From assembly GCA_026874595.1 (NCBI GenBank), contig CM049313.1, positions 38,594,659 to 38,658,658 of the forward strand: 64,000 bases of DNA, in the 5' to 3' direction. The notes under the pieces are model-generated. The model saw nothing but the letters and a program-made list of their open reading frames with translations, was not told where the DNA came from and searched no databases. The position numbers were made by a program, and so were the translations under genes. The stretch is from Sipunculus nudus. Lineage: Eukaryota; Annelida; Sipuncula; Golfingiida; Sipunculidae. Positions 1 through 14,600 of this stretch are shown piece by piece. Numbering within the stretch: position 1 is the stretch's first letter; each line of letters opens with the position of its first letter.

Positions 1-415
1 ATATTTAAAAAAGGACAGACAGACTGTTAGACAAACAAAGCTGATAATATATTTTAATATTTTAAAGTTTTTCATCTGCAATATTACACATCTGAATACA
101 TAAGTTGCTTTCAAATTTCAGACTTTAATGGCTTAAATCCATACACATACAGCATATGAAAGTTATTTCAACAGTGCTTAAAGGAAAAATTTCATAATTA
201 GTATATATATTTAATGATAATTGAGAGATGATGGACAGACAAGAGCTGATCACTTTATGTTCCATTCTCCTGGGGCAAGAATATGTTTCAATATTAGATC
301 TAAATTTTTTCTAATCCAATTATCTTTCAAATTGAAAAAAATTGTACACATTTGCAATAATAACTAATGTCCCAGTGCACAGGTGACGGTGAGGTGCTAA
401 GGATCAATGACAGCC

Positions 416-436
416 GGGGGGGGGGGGGGGGGGGGG
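416..436. repeat. Poly-G tract (21 G)
   Basis: Uninterrupted G run. Others lie at about 686, 2993-3007, 24385-24405, 60001-60019 and 61254-61268. Confidence 0.95.
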
Positions 437-2165
437 AGATGGGATTAACAACACTTTTGCATAAACATTCAGGGCAAACAAAGCCTGATCTCCAATTCTG
501 CTGAGGCTCGAAAAATAATGAACACATGTTTGTATTAGATCCTCATTTAATTTGTATACATTTCCAATATAACATATATTTCTGAATATAAACGTTGATT
601 CATAATTCTAAATTGCATCATCGTAAATCTCAATCTTGTCATGTAACACCACATCATGCATACAAATGTATATTTATATATTCATGGGGGGGGGGGAGGG
701 GGTGTGATATGAGAACAATTGTACACCTGTCACAGCAGGGGATCTCCCCCAGTGACTGAAACAAATCAGGAACCCTTCCTGACTTCCAGTGACCTGGAGT
801 GGCCTACCTGCATCTGGAACAAAGCAAGTGACTACAATAGACCCTCAAGATAAAATTCAATAACTAGCCTAATTTTCAACCTTTTAGTTTCAAATTTCAG
901 ATTTAAACACATTAAATACTTATGTTTACATTCTGAGAAAATTAAATCAACAGTACTCACAGGGAAAAAATGTGCCATGGTCAAAGTTGGGTAAAATTTC
1001 AGGTACTGATTTTATGTTTATGCTAATAACTTATAAAATTTACAAAATACAGATCTAATTTTGGGTATACAATTGAATCTTAATTAAAAAAAGTTATATA
1101 CTTAAAAAAAATTCTCTAGCTTCAATAATTTTCATGAAACCTGAGTAAATATTTTTCCTGATTTTTTACAAAGTCAATTTTGTTTGGGCACATAACTTAA
1201 AACAATTACGCAATACTGACATCATTTCTGGCATGTGCATAGCGAATGTATAGAAAAATATGTATATAATATATGATCAAAGTCAGATCAGTGGTTTTGA
1301 TACTAGGCAGTCCTGAAGTGTAACAAAGGGTTTTAAATGAAAAAATGAAGTTTTTCATTAATATCTCGAAGGAATTAAGTTCTGGTGACCAAATTCTTGG
1401 CATGGTAGGGGATTTTGGAGACATCTTACTGTATGCCTAATTTAAGGAACTTAGAGCTGAAGCTGGGGAGCTGAGCTCTAGCAAACTGCATGACACTAGG
1501 TTGATGTAAACAATATGTGACATGGTGCTTGAAAACTTGAATAAAATCTACAGTTTTTGATCAACTGGTTTCAAATTTTAAATGTTAACGGTTGAAATGC
1601 TAACAAAAACATGCTTTGAAAATTAAATCCACAGCAGTTACAGGAAAAAAACGTGCCATGGTCAAAATTGGGCAAAGTTTAAGGTACCAATTTTTTATTT
1701 TTGCTAATATTTCAAAAAATTTAAAAGATTTTGATCAAATTTTGGGTATACAATTTAATTTTGATTAATAAAAGTTATATTACTGGAAAAAAAGTGCTTA
1801 GCTTTAACAAGTTTTGTGTTAAGTGATCAAATTTTTTTCCTGATTATTTACAAAATGCATTATGTTTGGGCCCATAACTTTTTTAAATTATATAATACAG
1901 ACCCAATTTCTGGCATGTACATAGGAACCATATAGAGGATTATTTATGGTAAATATGAGGAAAAACAGATGAGTGGTTTTGATATTAGGCAGTCCTGAAG
2001 TGTGAAAATAGGATTTTAATAAAAAATTGAGGTTTTTCCTTAATTTCTCAAAGGAACGAAGTCGCAAAGACCCAGTTTTCGGCTTGGTAGGAGATCTTGG
2101 GGACATCTAACATTATGCTGAATTTTGGATTCCTAGGTCTTATGGTTTCAAAACGTGCCACATCT

Positions 2166-2229
2166 ACGGACGGACGGACGGACGGACGGACGGACGGACG
2201 GACGGACGGACGGACAGACGGACGGACGA
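2166..2229. repeat. (ACGG)n tetranucleotide repeat at family A end
   Basis: About 16 ACGG units with one ACAG, just before the CTGAGCTAAAA terminus. Shorter versions occupy the same place in the other copies (5950, 13993, 25209, 40665). Confidence 0.95.
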
Positions 2230-2295
2230 CGGACAATGGACCACGACTATAGCTCAGATGACTTATAGTCAGCTGAGCTAAAAAAACAAACTCAC

Positions 2296-2647
2296 CAATA
2301 TTTGGTACTGTCGCTTCTGATGTTTTGGTGAGGCTGTTTTTGATCGAGATTTTTGGAACTTGGAAGCTAAACTGGCTGGTGGAGATACTGATTTGCCACG
2401 ACTGTCTTCTAATCGTGTTTTACTATCCTTTACTCTAAGGTAGTCCTGGTATTCATTCTGCATCTGCTGGGCAAAATGTTGTTTTTGTTTCTGTCGTTGT
2501 TTGTCTGTTAATACTCTGGGTTCTTGAGGAGAGTCTTTCACTTTTTCTTTGCTTGTTTTTGCTGATCTGCCTCCTACAGGGGTGTTTGGTTCTGAATCTA
2601 CACTTTCTGCTTTCCCTTGTTTGCGAGAAATCCATTTCCTCAGTGAT
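2296..2647 (-). CDS. DCP2: DCP2 exon 7 (box B and start of disordered tail)
   Basis: Starts with SLRKWISRK, the counterpart of the box-B helix at the end of the structured core. About 100 residues of Lys/Ser/Gln-rich low-complexity sequence follow. The predicted acceptor is TCTGACAG and the donor GTGAGT. The reading frame also stays open into the intron to a TAG at 2278, so a retained-intron end is possible, but the strong donor favours splicing to an exon off the left edge. Confidence 0.85.
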
Positions 2648-5600
2648 CTGTCAGATAAAAAAACCATGTTATAAATCAGGATTTCAGATTAATGACTGCC
2701 CAGTTAAGGGACATGAGACCACTGTGAGGAGCCTTTTCCATTGTGTTTGAAATTGTCACATTGGTGTGAAATACATAATGTGAGATAACAGAAGAATTTT
2801 AATTACAAAAATATTGATTTGTACACAGTTATGTGGCCTCGGTGGCAAACTGCAACTACTCTGCAAGTTACAGAGTGTAAAGGATTTCATTTTTTACAGT
2901 TTTAGGGATAGTCTATTAATGGAGCAATGTGGATCATGTTTATCTCAATCTTGACAGGCCAATCAAATACTGGTTCATCGTTGATACAAAATGGGGGGGG
3001 GGGGGGGTAACTGAAAACTTGTAATACTAAGAACTTCATTTTTTTTAAATATAAACAATCCCTATTTGTTTACCTTTTTTATTACTATTTTAGACCCAAC
3101 TGTCTAAAGAAACATCCCAACATTTGTCCAAAAGAGGCTTGCATTCCAGGGATTTATATGAGAGATATTTTAACAGGTCCCAGTCATATTTAGTTGGTGT
3201 ATACTAATCAACAGGGTACCACACTCACTTGATGAAGGGAATGACTGTAAAGAAACAGTTAGGATTCAGGTTGTAATGTGTCTTACAGTTGAAATCCTTC
3301 TTGTGGGATGGCAGGTTCTCTATCTTAAACCACTGCAGGTTCTGAAAAAAATGAGGTCAAGGTAGTTACCACTGCAGCTGTCATGTGACGCCTACTTTCA
3401 CAAAACAAGGGACCTATGGGTCACGGCGCTCAGCTGTTATATATGATAAAAAATATGATTTAGAAATGAGGCACATGCAGGTTTTGTGTGGTAATAAATA
3501 TAAGCTGTATTATGAGTTGTTGTTGTTTAGCTTATGTATGATTTTGATAGTACCTTTGGAGACAGGGAAGAGGATTGATTTCATTTATTTTATTAACAAA
3601 TGGAGTACTATTGTCACACAGATTTTGACTTGGCCATATAACTTATAAGCAGAACATAGAATATAAGAGTTTAACTATTTATTAAAAAAATTACAAATAT
3701 TGTCCCAAATATAATTTTTATTAAAAATAATAAGAGAATCTTATGATTTTTTAAAATGAAATATAACTGAAATGATTATTAAAATAATATTAAAAAATAT
3801 ATTCATGAATGCATTCATGAATACATTTTAAAAGTATTTGCACTGGTATTCATATACTTTCATTTTTACCTGAATTCCCAGTTTTATGCAAGAAATTTTA
3901 TAATAAAGAACATATTCATATTTGTATTTAAATACAATTGCAAAGTATTTGCACCATGTCTGGTATTTATATAGTTTTCACCAAACAATGATGTTGAGAA
4001 TCCAGAATATACAAAATTCACACATTTAAATAATGATCATAAGTACCTGGTTTTATGGCTTTTATTTATATTAAAAAAAATTTTGTAATATATTCATTTT
4101 GGACTAATATCACATCAATGTACACACTAGACACAGTAGGAATCTAGATTAATATTATCAACTGCATCTTTGTCTATCATTAATTTCCTTCATATGATCC
4201 CTAATGATTAGTAATGACTATATGATTATATGATTTACTTTTTTATCATTAAAATTGAACTGAAAAATACTGCATGGTGTTATTTGGAATATGTGACATT
4301 CTATCCATCGATACAAGATTCTTATATCATCAGTAACTGCAAGTAAATTTCCTGTTATTATAAACTAACAAATTCCTTTTCTATTTTTCTTTAATTTGTT
4401 ATTAAAATCCAATAAAAATTCATTAATTTATTGTTTATTGTTATGTTGTTGGTTAAAACTACTAGATGAGTTGGGTTCGACACCTGGATCAACTGTGGCT
4501 GGCCATAAGCTGCCTGGCTGCCCCAGTGAATGCCTTGCCTCAAGCATGCATAATCTGCTGAAAGTCCAACAAGGTCAACATACAGGTGACTCAAGAGGGG
4601 CCGGAGAGAGCCAAGGTCTGACATGGTCTCATAAAAACATTAATAAAAGCTACAATTTTTGGCCAATTTCTTTCAGCTTTCTAAACTGAAAAGCTGGAAT
4701 CCTTATGTGTGCATGATATGAAAATTATATCAACAGTGCTCACAGGAAACAAACGTACCATGGTCAAATTTGGGCAAAATTTAAGGTACTAATTTTATAT
4801 TTATACTAATAACTTATAAATTTGAAAAATTCAGAACTAATTTTGGGTATTCAATTGAATCTTGATTAAATAATGTTACATTCCTGACAAAAAATCTCTA
4901 GCTTCAGCAATACCCTTGTTAAGGGAGTAAATATATTTCTTGATTTTTTACAAAGTGCATTATGTTTGGGCCCATAACTTAAAACAATTACGCAATACTG
5001 ACATCATTTCTGGCATGTGCATAGAGAATGTATAGAAAAATATAATTATTATATATGATTAAAGTGAGACCAGTGGTTTTGATATTAGGCAGTCTTGAAG
5101 TGTAACAATGTGTTTTTAATGGAAAAATGAAGTTTTTCATTAATATCTCAAAGGTATTAAGTCCTAGATACCAAATTCTTAGCATGGTAGGGGATTTTTG
5201 AGACATCTAATTGTATGGCAAATTTTAGTAACTGAGACCTGATGCTGGGGAGCTGAGCTCTTGCAAACTGCAAAACACTAGCTTGATGTAAACAATATGT
5301 TACATGGTGCTTGAAAACTTGAATAAAATCTACAGTTTTTGATCAACTGGTTTCAAATTTTTGGTGTTAACAGACAAAATGCTAACATAAACATGCTGTT
5401 AAAATTAAATCCACAGTACTCACAGGAAAAAAACGTGCCATGGTCAAAGTTAGGCAAAATTAAAGGTACCAATTTTTTATTTTTGTTAATATTTTAAAAA
5501 AATTTATATGATTTTGATCTAATTTTGGGTATACAATTTAATTTTGATTAATTAAAGTTATATTACTGGAAAAAAAGTCCATAGCTTTAACATGTTTTGT

Positions 5601-8600
5601 GTAATGTGATCAAATATCTTTCCTGATTTTTTACAAAATGCATTATGTTTGGGCCAATACCTTTTTTAAATTATAAAATACAGAAATAATTTCTGGCATG
5701 TACATAGGAACTATAAAGAGGAATATTTATGGTTAATATGAGGAAAAACAGATGAGTGGTTTTGATATTAGGCAGTCCTGAAGTGTGAAAATAGGTTTTT
5801 CATAAAAAATTGAGGTTTTTCCTTAATTTCTCAAAGGAACGAAGTCGCAAATACCCATTTTTCAGCTTGGTAGGACATCTTGGGGACATCAAACATTATG
5901 CCGAATTTTGGATTCTTAGGTCTTATGGTTTCAAAACGTGCCACATCTACGGACGGACGGACAGGTGGACGGACGACGGACAATGGACCAGGACTATAGC
6001 TCAGATGACTTATAGTAAGCTGAGCTAAAAATACAGGTTAAGTCAAAAACCTTACCAGTTATTCAATCAATATCTATTAATAAATTGCCTTTGAAAAGCA
6101 ACCTGTAATTTAAAAAAAATTCTTACCCTAACTCTGATGTAACCAAAACTGAAATTGTGATAGTTGAAGCAGAAATTTATAAAACTAAGTTCTCTTGCTT
6201 TTAAATTCAAGCAAGCATACAAGTTTAATGCACCAGCACCACATATTTTTCAATGCATTTATTTAGATAATCATTAAAATTTTTGATGGATCAAGTTTCT
6301 AGTTTTGAAAAAGGTACTCTCGTACTCAAAATCAATACCCAACTCTGATTCTAATTTTTGGTTCTAATTTTGCACTGTGATACCTGATGACAGGTGCTCT
6401 GACTGATGATATAATTTACTAATAATTCCAATTTTTCCTGAATAAAATAAAGACGCAATTATTTTTATACCAATATATATGGATGTGATTACTTACTTTT
6501 ATTTCCTTTCTTGTTTTGGGGGCAAATTTGGTTTCCATGGAAACATCACATACAATATACAATCGGGTCACTTGTTCATGAATCTTGAACTCTAAATACT
6601 GTCCCTGGTCTATCAGATGGCTGATATCAAACCCAGTCTCCTCAAGTACCTGAAAATGTATACACATACCAAAGTCAACCAGCTCCTCTGTTTAACCAGC
6701 AGAGTTTCATCCATGAGGATACCATTGTCCAAAATGGGTTAATTCAAAAGGGGTTCCATATGGTGATTAAACAAGAGCACTGCAGTGCATAATACGCTGT
6801 CTTATGTCTTGTGACCTCATTAAATAAGCATGGATTTTGCCGAGAATCGAGCTTAGGATGAGATATTATGTTGGTAAATATTTTTGTTGAGTTTCATTTA
6901 AATCCATCATACTTATTTCATTAGGTTATCCCAGCCACACTCCAAAGTAGCCTCTTGACTTCTGACCTCATTAAATAGGTTTGGTTTTTGCCTGTAATGG
7001 AACTTTGGCTAGATAATCTATTGGTAAGTAGTTGCATTGAGTTTCATGAAAATCGATCAAAGCCCTGGTAAGTAATGGCAGAGACACTAAAAGTTAATGG
7101 ACTAAAGGACTGAGTATGCAATAATACATCCTGTCATGAACAGGCGTATAAAAACTATAAAGAAAACTAGGGATGTCACAATACAGGATTTTACATTAGT
7201 GCAGCCAGCTTTGAGTCATAGCAATGTATTTTTATCTCTGGTCCTTCTCATCTGACTCTCCATCCATTAGCAGGGCACAAAAAGTACCTAGATTCAAGCA
7301 CCCCTGTCACTTCATGATGCCTTGCCAACAGACAACTGGGCAATGGAAAGATGATGGATAAATAATGATCACTTTGACCCAGCAAGAGTGATAGTCAACT
7401 TAGATAAAAACACACCTGTGGATTTCTTTGTGTTAAGTGTATGGGTGCTGCTTGCTATTGGGTAAGGTGCCTGGAATACTAATGTGATTTAATGATGGTA
7501 TACATTTACAGGACACATGGGACATCCAGCATTACAGAACACAAGATTGAGACCAAGCAAAATTAGTGATATTTTTCTTGATGTTCTTCACTACTGTTAA
7601 TTCACTGTTTTTTATTTTAGTCCTGCATGATATCTTCACTGGGACAAGACATTACCACAGAGATAAGTCCTGCATGATGTCTTCAATGGGGACAAGACAT
7701 TACCACAGAGTTTAGTCCTGTTTGATGTCTTCACTGTTTACATGACATATCCACAGAGATAAGTCCTGCATGATATCTTCACTGGGACAAGACATTACCA
7801 CAGAGATAAGTCCTGCATGATGTCTTCACTGGGGACAAGACAATACCACATAGTTTAGTCCTGTGTGATGTCTTCACTGTTGACATGACATATCCACAGA
7901 GATAAGTCCTGCATGATGTCTTCACAAGGGTGAAGACATTACCACAGAGATAAGTCCTGCATGATGTCTTCACTGGGGACAAGACATTACCACATAGTTT
8001 AGTCCTGTGTGATGTCTTCACTGCTGACATGACATTACCACAGAGATAAGTCCTGCATGATGTCTTCACAAGGGTGAAGACATTACCACAGAGATAAGTC
8101 CTGCATGATGTCTTCAATGGGGACAAGACATTACCACAGAGTTTAGTCCTGTGTGATGTCTTCACTGTTGACATGACATATCCACAGAGTTTAGTCCTGC
8201 ATGATATCTTCACTGGGACAAGACATTACCACAGAGATAAGTCCTGCATGATGTCTTCACTGGGGACAAGACATTACCACAGAGATAAGTCCTGCATGAT
8301 GTCTTCACTGGGGACAAGACATTACCACAGAGATAAGTCCTGCATGATGTCTTCAATGGGGACAAGACATTACCACAGAGTTTAGTCCTGTGTGATGTCT
8401 TCACTGTTGACATGACATATCCACAGAGTTTAGTCCTGCATGATATCTTCACTGGGACAAGACATTACCACAGAGATAAGTCCTGCATGATGTCTTCACA
8501 AGGGTGAAGACATTACCACAGAGATAAGTCCTGCATGATGTCTTCAATGGGGACAAGACATTACCACATAGTTTAGTCCTGTGTGATGTCTTCACTGCTG

Positions 8601-11600
8601 ACATGACATTACCACAGAGATAAGTCCTGCATGATGTCTTCACAAGGGTGAAGACATTACCACAGAGATAAGTCCTGCATGATGTCTTCAATGGGGACAA
8701 GACATTACCACAGAGTTTAGTCCTGTGTGATGTCTTCACTGTTGACATGACATATCCACAGAGTTTAGTCCTGCATGATATCTTCACTGGGACAAGACAT
8801 TACCACAGAGATAAGTCCTGCATGATGTCTTCACTGGGGACAAGACATTACCACAGAGTTTAGTCCTGTGTGATGTCTTCGCTGTTGACATGACATTACC
8901 ACAGAGATAAGTCCTGCATGATGTCTTCACAAGGGTGAAGACATTACCACAGAGACAAGTCCTGTGTGATGTCTTCACTGTTGACATGACATTACCACAG
9001 AGATAAGTCCTGCATGATGTCTTCACAAGGGTGAAGACATTACCACAGAGATAAGTCCTGTGTGATGTCTTCTCTTGAGACATGACATTACCATAGAGAG
9101 TAAATAAAACCTACCTCCCGGCAGGCACACAGGTGCTCCATCTCTCCCTCGTTAACCTTGCCCTTGGGGAATCCCCAGCTTGATTTGGCCCAAAATCCTT
9201 GCACTAAGAGACCCTGTAGATAAGACATGACAGTAACCTCACAAATTAACCCTGAATCAACAATTTTAACAACACTAATCCTTTTAATTGTGTTGTGCAC
9301 AATAATATACATGAATGATCACTCTGTACATATTCTGACAGGCCTAAAAAATATCATGAAAACAAAATTCCTTGATTACCCCCTGAGGTTTAAATGATTT
9401 ATAAGCAAAATCCCAGGAAATTTATATGAACCAGTTTCTTACATTAACATATTAAAATATTCCATATAGGTATATAATCAGACATGGGTCAATTACAGGA
9501 GAAATGTATTCGAATACGAATATGAATACAGCAGGGGTACACGAATACGAATACGAATACAAATACTCCAAAACAGAAATGTATTCGAATACGAATACGA
9601 ATACAAATATAAATGTATTCATGAATATCAATATGAATACAATTTACTGAAAAAAAAGAAATAATCAAGTATCATTTTTTTAATACTACTAATTGCAATC
9701 ATCATATATTCACACATGCAAAATGTATTTAAGTCCAAAATTCAAAATATTCATGTAATCCACTGTGTATGCATTAATTTCCATACCACATGATGACGGA
9801 GTATTATTTATTATGGAAGTTTGTTATACAAAATATATAAATGAATGTTCCTTTCAGGGTTGGGGCAAGGTACTTGTACCTTTACCTAGGTACATAATTC
9901 AGAGTACCTGTATCTGTGCCTATACCCGGCTGTCATGAGGAGGAAGTATCCTGTACCTGTACCTGAAACTAAAGTTGCTGTACCTGGTATAGGGTACTCC
10001 AGGTACAATTTTGATACTGGTACTTGAAATGGACACCAGGTTTTAAGCAATTGCCTGTACAAAGCTGTCACCCCTGTCAGGGCAGTTAGCCATATAGGCA
10101 GGGGTAATTATCAAGCATTCATCCTTGCTGCCTTTGTAGCTAGCTACCTGGCTAGCACGCTGGTCAACCTCCAGCCTCTTAAACAGGAAGTTCATTGCAG
10201 CATTATATTATCAGCACAAGTATACAGCAACCAACAAAGGATATACATGTATACTGGGGGTTGCCTACATGCCCCATGTCAAAAGTTGGCTCATATGTAC
10301 ACGAACAGGGTTGGGGCCAGTTACTTGTACCTGTATCTAGGTACACAATTCGCGTTATGTGATTTACAGGTTTACCAAGATACTGGAATGGACATCAGGT
10401 TTGGTCAAGTAAGGTACTGGGCTGTCATCCCTGTCACTAGTGTCAGGGTTATTACCTAGACCAGGAAGGGGTAATTACTAAGCTTTCAACCCTTTGAACT
10501 TGAGTGGACTTGGGCTTGTAGCATGCTGGCCTAGCTACCTCCAGCCTCTACAAAGGAAGGTCATTGTGGCATTATCAGACATAAAGGGTACAGAGCAAAG
10601 GATATGGACAGCGTTGCTTGCTCTATGTAGATACCTGTATATTTAAGGAACATTGGTGTAGGATAAATGTAGAAGTAAAAAGAAGGTCTGGCTGATGGAG
10701 ATGTACATACAAATGACAAAATAAACACATTTATATTAATTGAATATGAAAAAAAGAAACTAGATGTGTAGGAACGACACAAATGCCCCCGCCTGGGGCA
10801 AATTAGAAACATTTGTTAAATTTTGTAAAATTTTTTAAGTTCAGGAGGTGTTGTATGGTCAAAAGTAGGTCAACAAGGGCAAAATGCAACTCGATCTGTA
10901 ACGGGTCAGTATCAAGCAACACACCAAAAATCCGGCCAGTATCTGCAGGCATTGTGAAAAAGGTCCATACATGTGCATTTTTCATAAAAATTCTGTCTTT
11001 CATGAAATTTTCTATGTTCAGGATCTGTCATATGGTCAACAATAGGTTAACTGGGACGAAACGCGAACTCGATCTGTAAGTGGTCATTATGCGCCCACAG
11101 ACCAAACATTAGGCCATTATTTGTAAGCATTGCATTGCAAAACTAGAATATTAGCAAAAGCTGATAATCAGTTATAAATTTAAATTGGAGAGGTATGTAC
11201 CATGTTTCATAACAATTCACCAAATGCTTCCTGAGAAATAAGCTCCTAAGTTTTTTTCTATACCAAGCTCTGTGACCTTGAAAAGTAGGTCAAGACCACA
11301 GATCTTTGAACTTGACCAAGATTTTGTAAATATAATGCAATAGCACTGAAGTAATGAAGTTCCTGTGTTGAATACCTTTGGAGATATCCTGCACAAAAGG
11401 CCAAAATTGAAAAATCTGATAAAATTTCATAAAAAAATCAGAAATTGCAGGTGGCACCACCAAAATTGTGCAGCACATACAGACCATCAGTCCCAATGAT
11501 CATGGTAAGTTTTGTGAAAATCCACACAATGGTTCCTGAGATATAAGCTTCTGAGTGTTTTTCTATAATCAGCTCTAAAATGTAGAAAAATGGGTCAAGG

Positions 11601-14600
11601 TCACCCATCTTCGAACTAAATCTTGATTTTATCGATATACATCTTCACTGATGAAATAAAATTCCAATAGTGAATCCTTTTATAGATATTCCGCTCACAA
11701 GGTAAAAGTTAACAGACACGGAACGGACGGACGGACGGACACCGGACAGACAGATGGACGGACAGAGAGACGGACAGCTTGGGTGACGAGAATAGCCCAT
11801 CAGCCTATGAGCTGAAGGCTAAAAACAGCTGTACATGTACATTTGTCATGAAAATTTCTATTTTTCATGAAATTTTCTAACTTTAGGAGCCGAAAAACGG
11901 TCAAAAGTAGGTCAACCGGGACAAAACTCGAACTCGATCTGTAACTTGTCATTATCTGCCCATACACCCAAAATCAGGCCAATATCTGCAGGCATTGCGA
12001 AAAAAAGTCCGTACATGTGTATTTGTCATGAAAATTTCTATTTTTCATGAAATTTTCTAAGTTTAGGAGCCGTAAAACGGTCAAAAGTAGGTCAACCCAG
12101 ATGAAACACGAACTCGATCTGTAACTGGTCATTATCTGCCCACACACCAAAAATCAGGCCAATATCTGCAGGCATTGCGAAAAAAAGTCCATACATGTGT
12201 ATTTGTCATGAAAATTCTATTTTTCATGAAATTTTCTAAGTTTAGGAGTCGTAAAACGGTCAAAAGTAGGTCAACCGGGACGAAAAGCGAACTCGATCTG
12301 TAACTGGTCTATATCTGCCCACACACAAAAAATCAGGCCAATATCTGCAGTCCGTACAACTGTTTGATTTCGGAATGACGGAAGGACGGAAGGACGGACA
12401 TGGGTAAAACTATATGCCCTGGCCACTTTGTGGCGGGGGCATAAAAATAATAAGAGAATCATATGATTTTTTAAAATAAAATACAACTGAAATGATTATT
12501 AAAATAATATCAAAGAATATATTCATGAATGCATTCATGAATACATTTTGAAAGTATTTGCACTAGTATTCATATACTTTCATTTTTACCTGAATTTCCA
12601 TTCTTATGCAAGAAATTTTATAATGGAGTACATATTCATATTTGTATTCAAATACATTTGCAAAGTATTCACACCATGTCTGGTATTTATTCAGTTTTCA
12701 CCAAACAAAGATGTTGAGAATCCAGAATATACAAAATTCACACATTTCAATAATGATCATAAGTACCTGGTTTTATGGCTTTTTTTTAAATTAAAAAAAA
12801 TAAATGTAAAATATTCATTTTGGACTAATTTCACATCAATGTACACACTAGAAACAGTAGGAATCTAGATTAATATTATCAACTGCATCTTTGTCTATCA
12901 TTAATTTCCTTCATATGATCCCTAATGATTAGTAATGAAAAATATGATTTATTTTTTTATCATTAAAATTGAACTGAAAAATACCAAAGGTGACTGCATG
13001 GTGTTATTTGGAATATGTGACATTCTATCAATCGATACAAGATTCTTATATCATCAGTAACTGCAAGTTTATTTCCTGTTATTATCAACTAACAAATTCC
13101 TTTTCCATTTTTCTTTAATTTGTTATTAAAAACCAATAAAAATTTATTAATTTATTGTTTATTGTTATGTTGTTAGTTAAAATTACTAGATGAGTTGGGT
13201 TGGACACCATGATCTACTTTGGCTGGCCATAAGCTGCCTGGCTGTCCCAGTGTATGCCTCACGTCAAGCGTGCATAATTTGATGAAAGGTCAACAAGGTC
13301 AACATACAAGTGACTCAAGAGGGGCTAGGGAGAGCAAAGGTCTGACATGGTCTCATAAAAACATTAATAAAAGCTACAATTTTTGACCAATTTCTTTCAG
13401 CTTTCTAAACTAAAAAGCTGAAATCCTTATGTGTGCATGATATGGAAATTAAATCCACAGTACTTACAGGAAAAAAACGTGCCATGGTCAAAGTTGGGCA
13501 AAATTTAAGGTACCAATTTTTTATTTTTGTTAATATTTAAAAAAATTTAAAAGATTTTGATCTCATTTTGGGTATACAATTTAATTTTGAATAATTAAAA
13601 TTATATTACTGGAAAAAAAGTCCATAGCTTTAACATGTTTTGTGTTAAGTGATCAAATATCTTTCCTGATTTTTTACAAAATGCATTATGTTTGGGCCCA
13701 TAACTTTTTTAAATTATATAATACAGACATAATTTCTGGCATGTACATAGGAACTATATAAGGGAAGATTTATGGTAAATATAAGGAAAAACAGATGAGT
13801 AGTTTTGATATTAGGCAGTCCTGAAGTGTGAAAATAGGTTTTTAATAAAAAATTGAGGTTTTTCCTTAATTTCACAAAGGAATGCAGTCCCAAAGACCCA
13901 GTTTTTGGCTTGGTAGGAGATCTTGGGGACATCTAACATTATGCCGAATTTTGGATTCCTAGGTCTTATGGTTTCAAAACGTGCCACATCTACGGACAGA
14001 CGGACGGACGACGGACAATGGACCACGACTATAGCTCAGATGACTTATAGTCAGCTGAGCTAAAAAGGGAAGGTAGGTGGCGCCACCTGTCTGGCCTACG
14101 AGAAAATTTTCCGCGATTAATAGACATGCCAAATTTAAGGCCAATACCTTGGACCACTCTGGAGATAAAAGCATTTTTCACTGAATGAACCTGTATAAAT
14201 GGATGCAACAGCAAAACGATTGCAGATCAGTCTTGAGTAAAAGATGGAGGAGTCCAAGATCTATGGATATGCACAATTTCAGGACAATAGGGCAAATCCC
14301 TCCAAAGAAAACAGCATTAATTTATTGGACAAAAACAGGAAGGTAGGTGGCGCCACCTGTTTGGATTATGAGAAAACTTTCAAAGATGGATGGACATGGC
14401 AAATTTCAGACAAATGCCTTGAACCACTGTGAGATATTAGCAATTTTCACCAAATGCACATGTACAGATGGACGCCATGGCAAAACGATTGCAGATGGCA
14501 CCACCAGTCTTGAGTAAAAAATGGAGGAGTGCAAGATCTATGGATAGGCACAATTTCAGGCCAATAGGGCAATTCACTCCTCAGAAAAGGGCATTAATTT

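Larger units (their letters stand above)
1..2280 (+). repeat. Family A repeat, copy 1 (left end cut by window)
   Basis: The first 880 bp resemble 23750-24600 in copy 4, including the GCAAACAAAGCCTGATCTC stretch, a poly-G run and the CACCTGTCACAGCAGGGGAT block. Two related modules follow (about 890-1440 and 1560-2110), each with GCCATGGTCAAA, GGGCCCATAACTT and GTTTTGATATTAGGCAGTCC. The end is an (ACGG)n run at 2166-2229, then the CTATAGCTCAG...CTGAGCTA hairpin. No transposase is visible. Confidence 0.8.

Noticed and set aside
1888-2106. Recurrent open frame with peptide beginning [13 protein letters not shown], also at 13714, 24946 and 40758
   Set aside because: The recurrence follows family A repeat copies. 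The frames are short, drift freely and show no domain.
3385-3648. 87-codon frame with a hydrophobic stretch, repeated in reverse at 42990-43268
   Set aside because: Part of the two full-length family A copies. No start context or family similarity was seen.
7779-9083. Several open frames of 80-144 codons encoding repeated [10 protein letters not shown]-type peptides
   Set aside because: They arise because the minisatellite unit is 48 bp, a multiple of three. They lie inside a DCP2 intron and overlap frames on the other strand.
7615-9095. Possible CRISPR-like array
   Set aside because: Units are directly adjacent without unique spacers, in a eukaryotic intron; it is a minisatellite.
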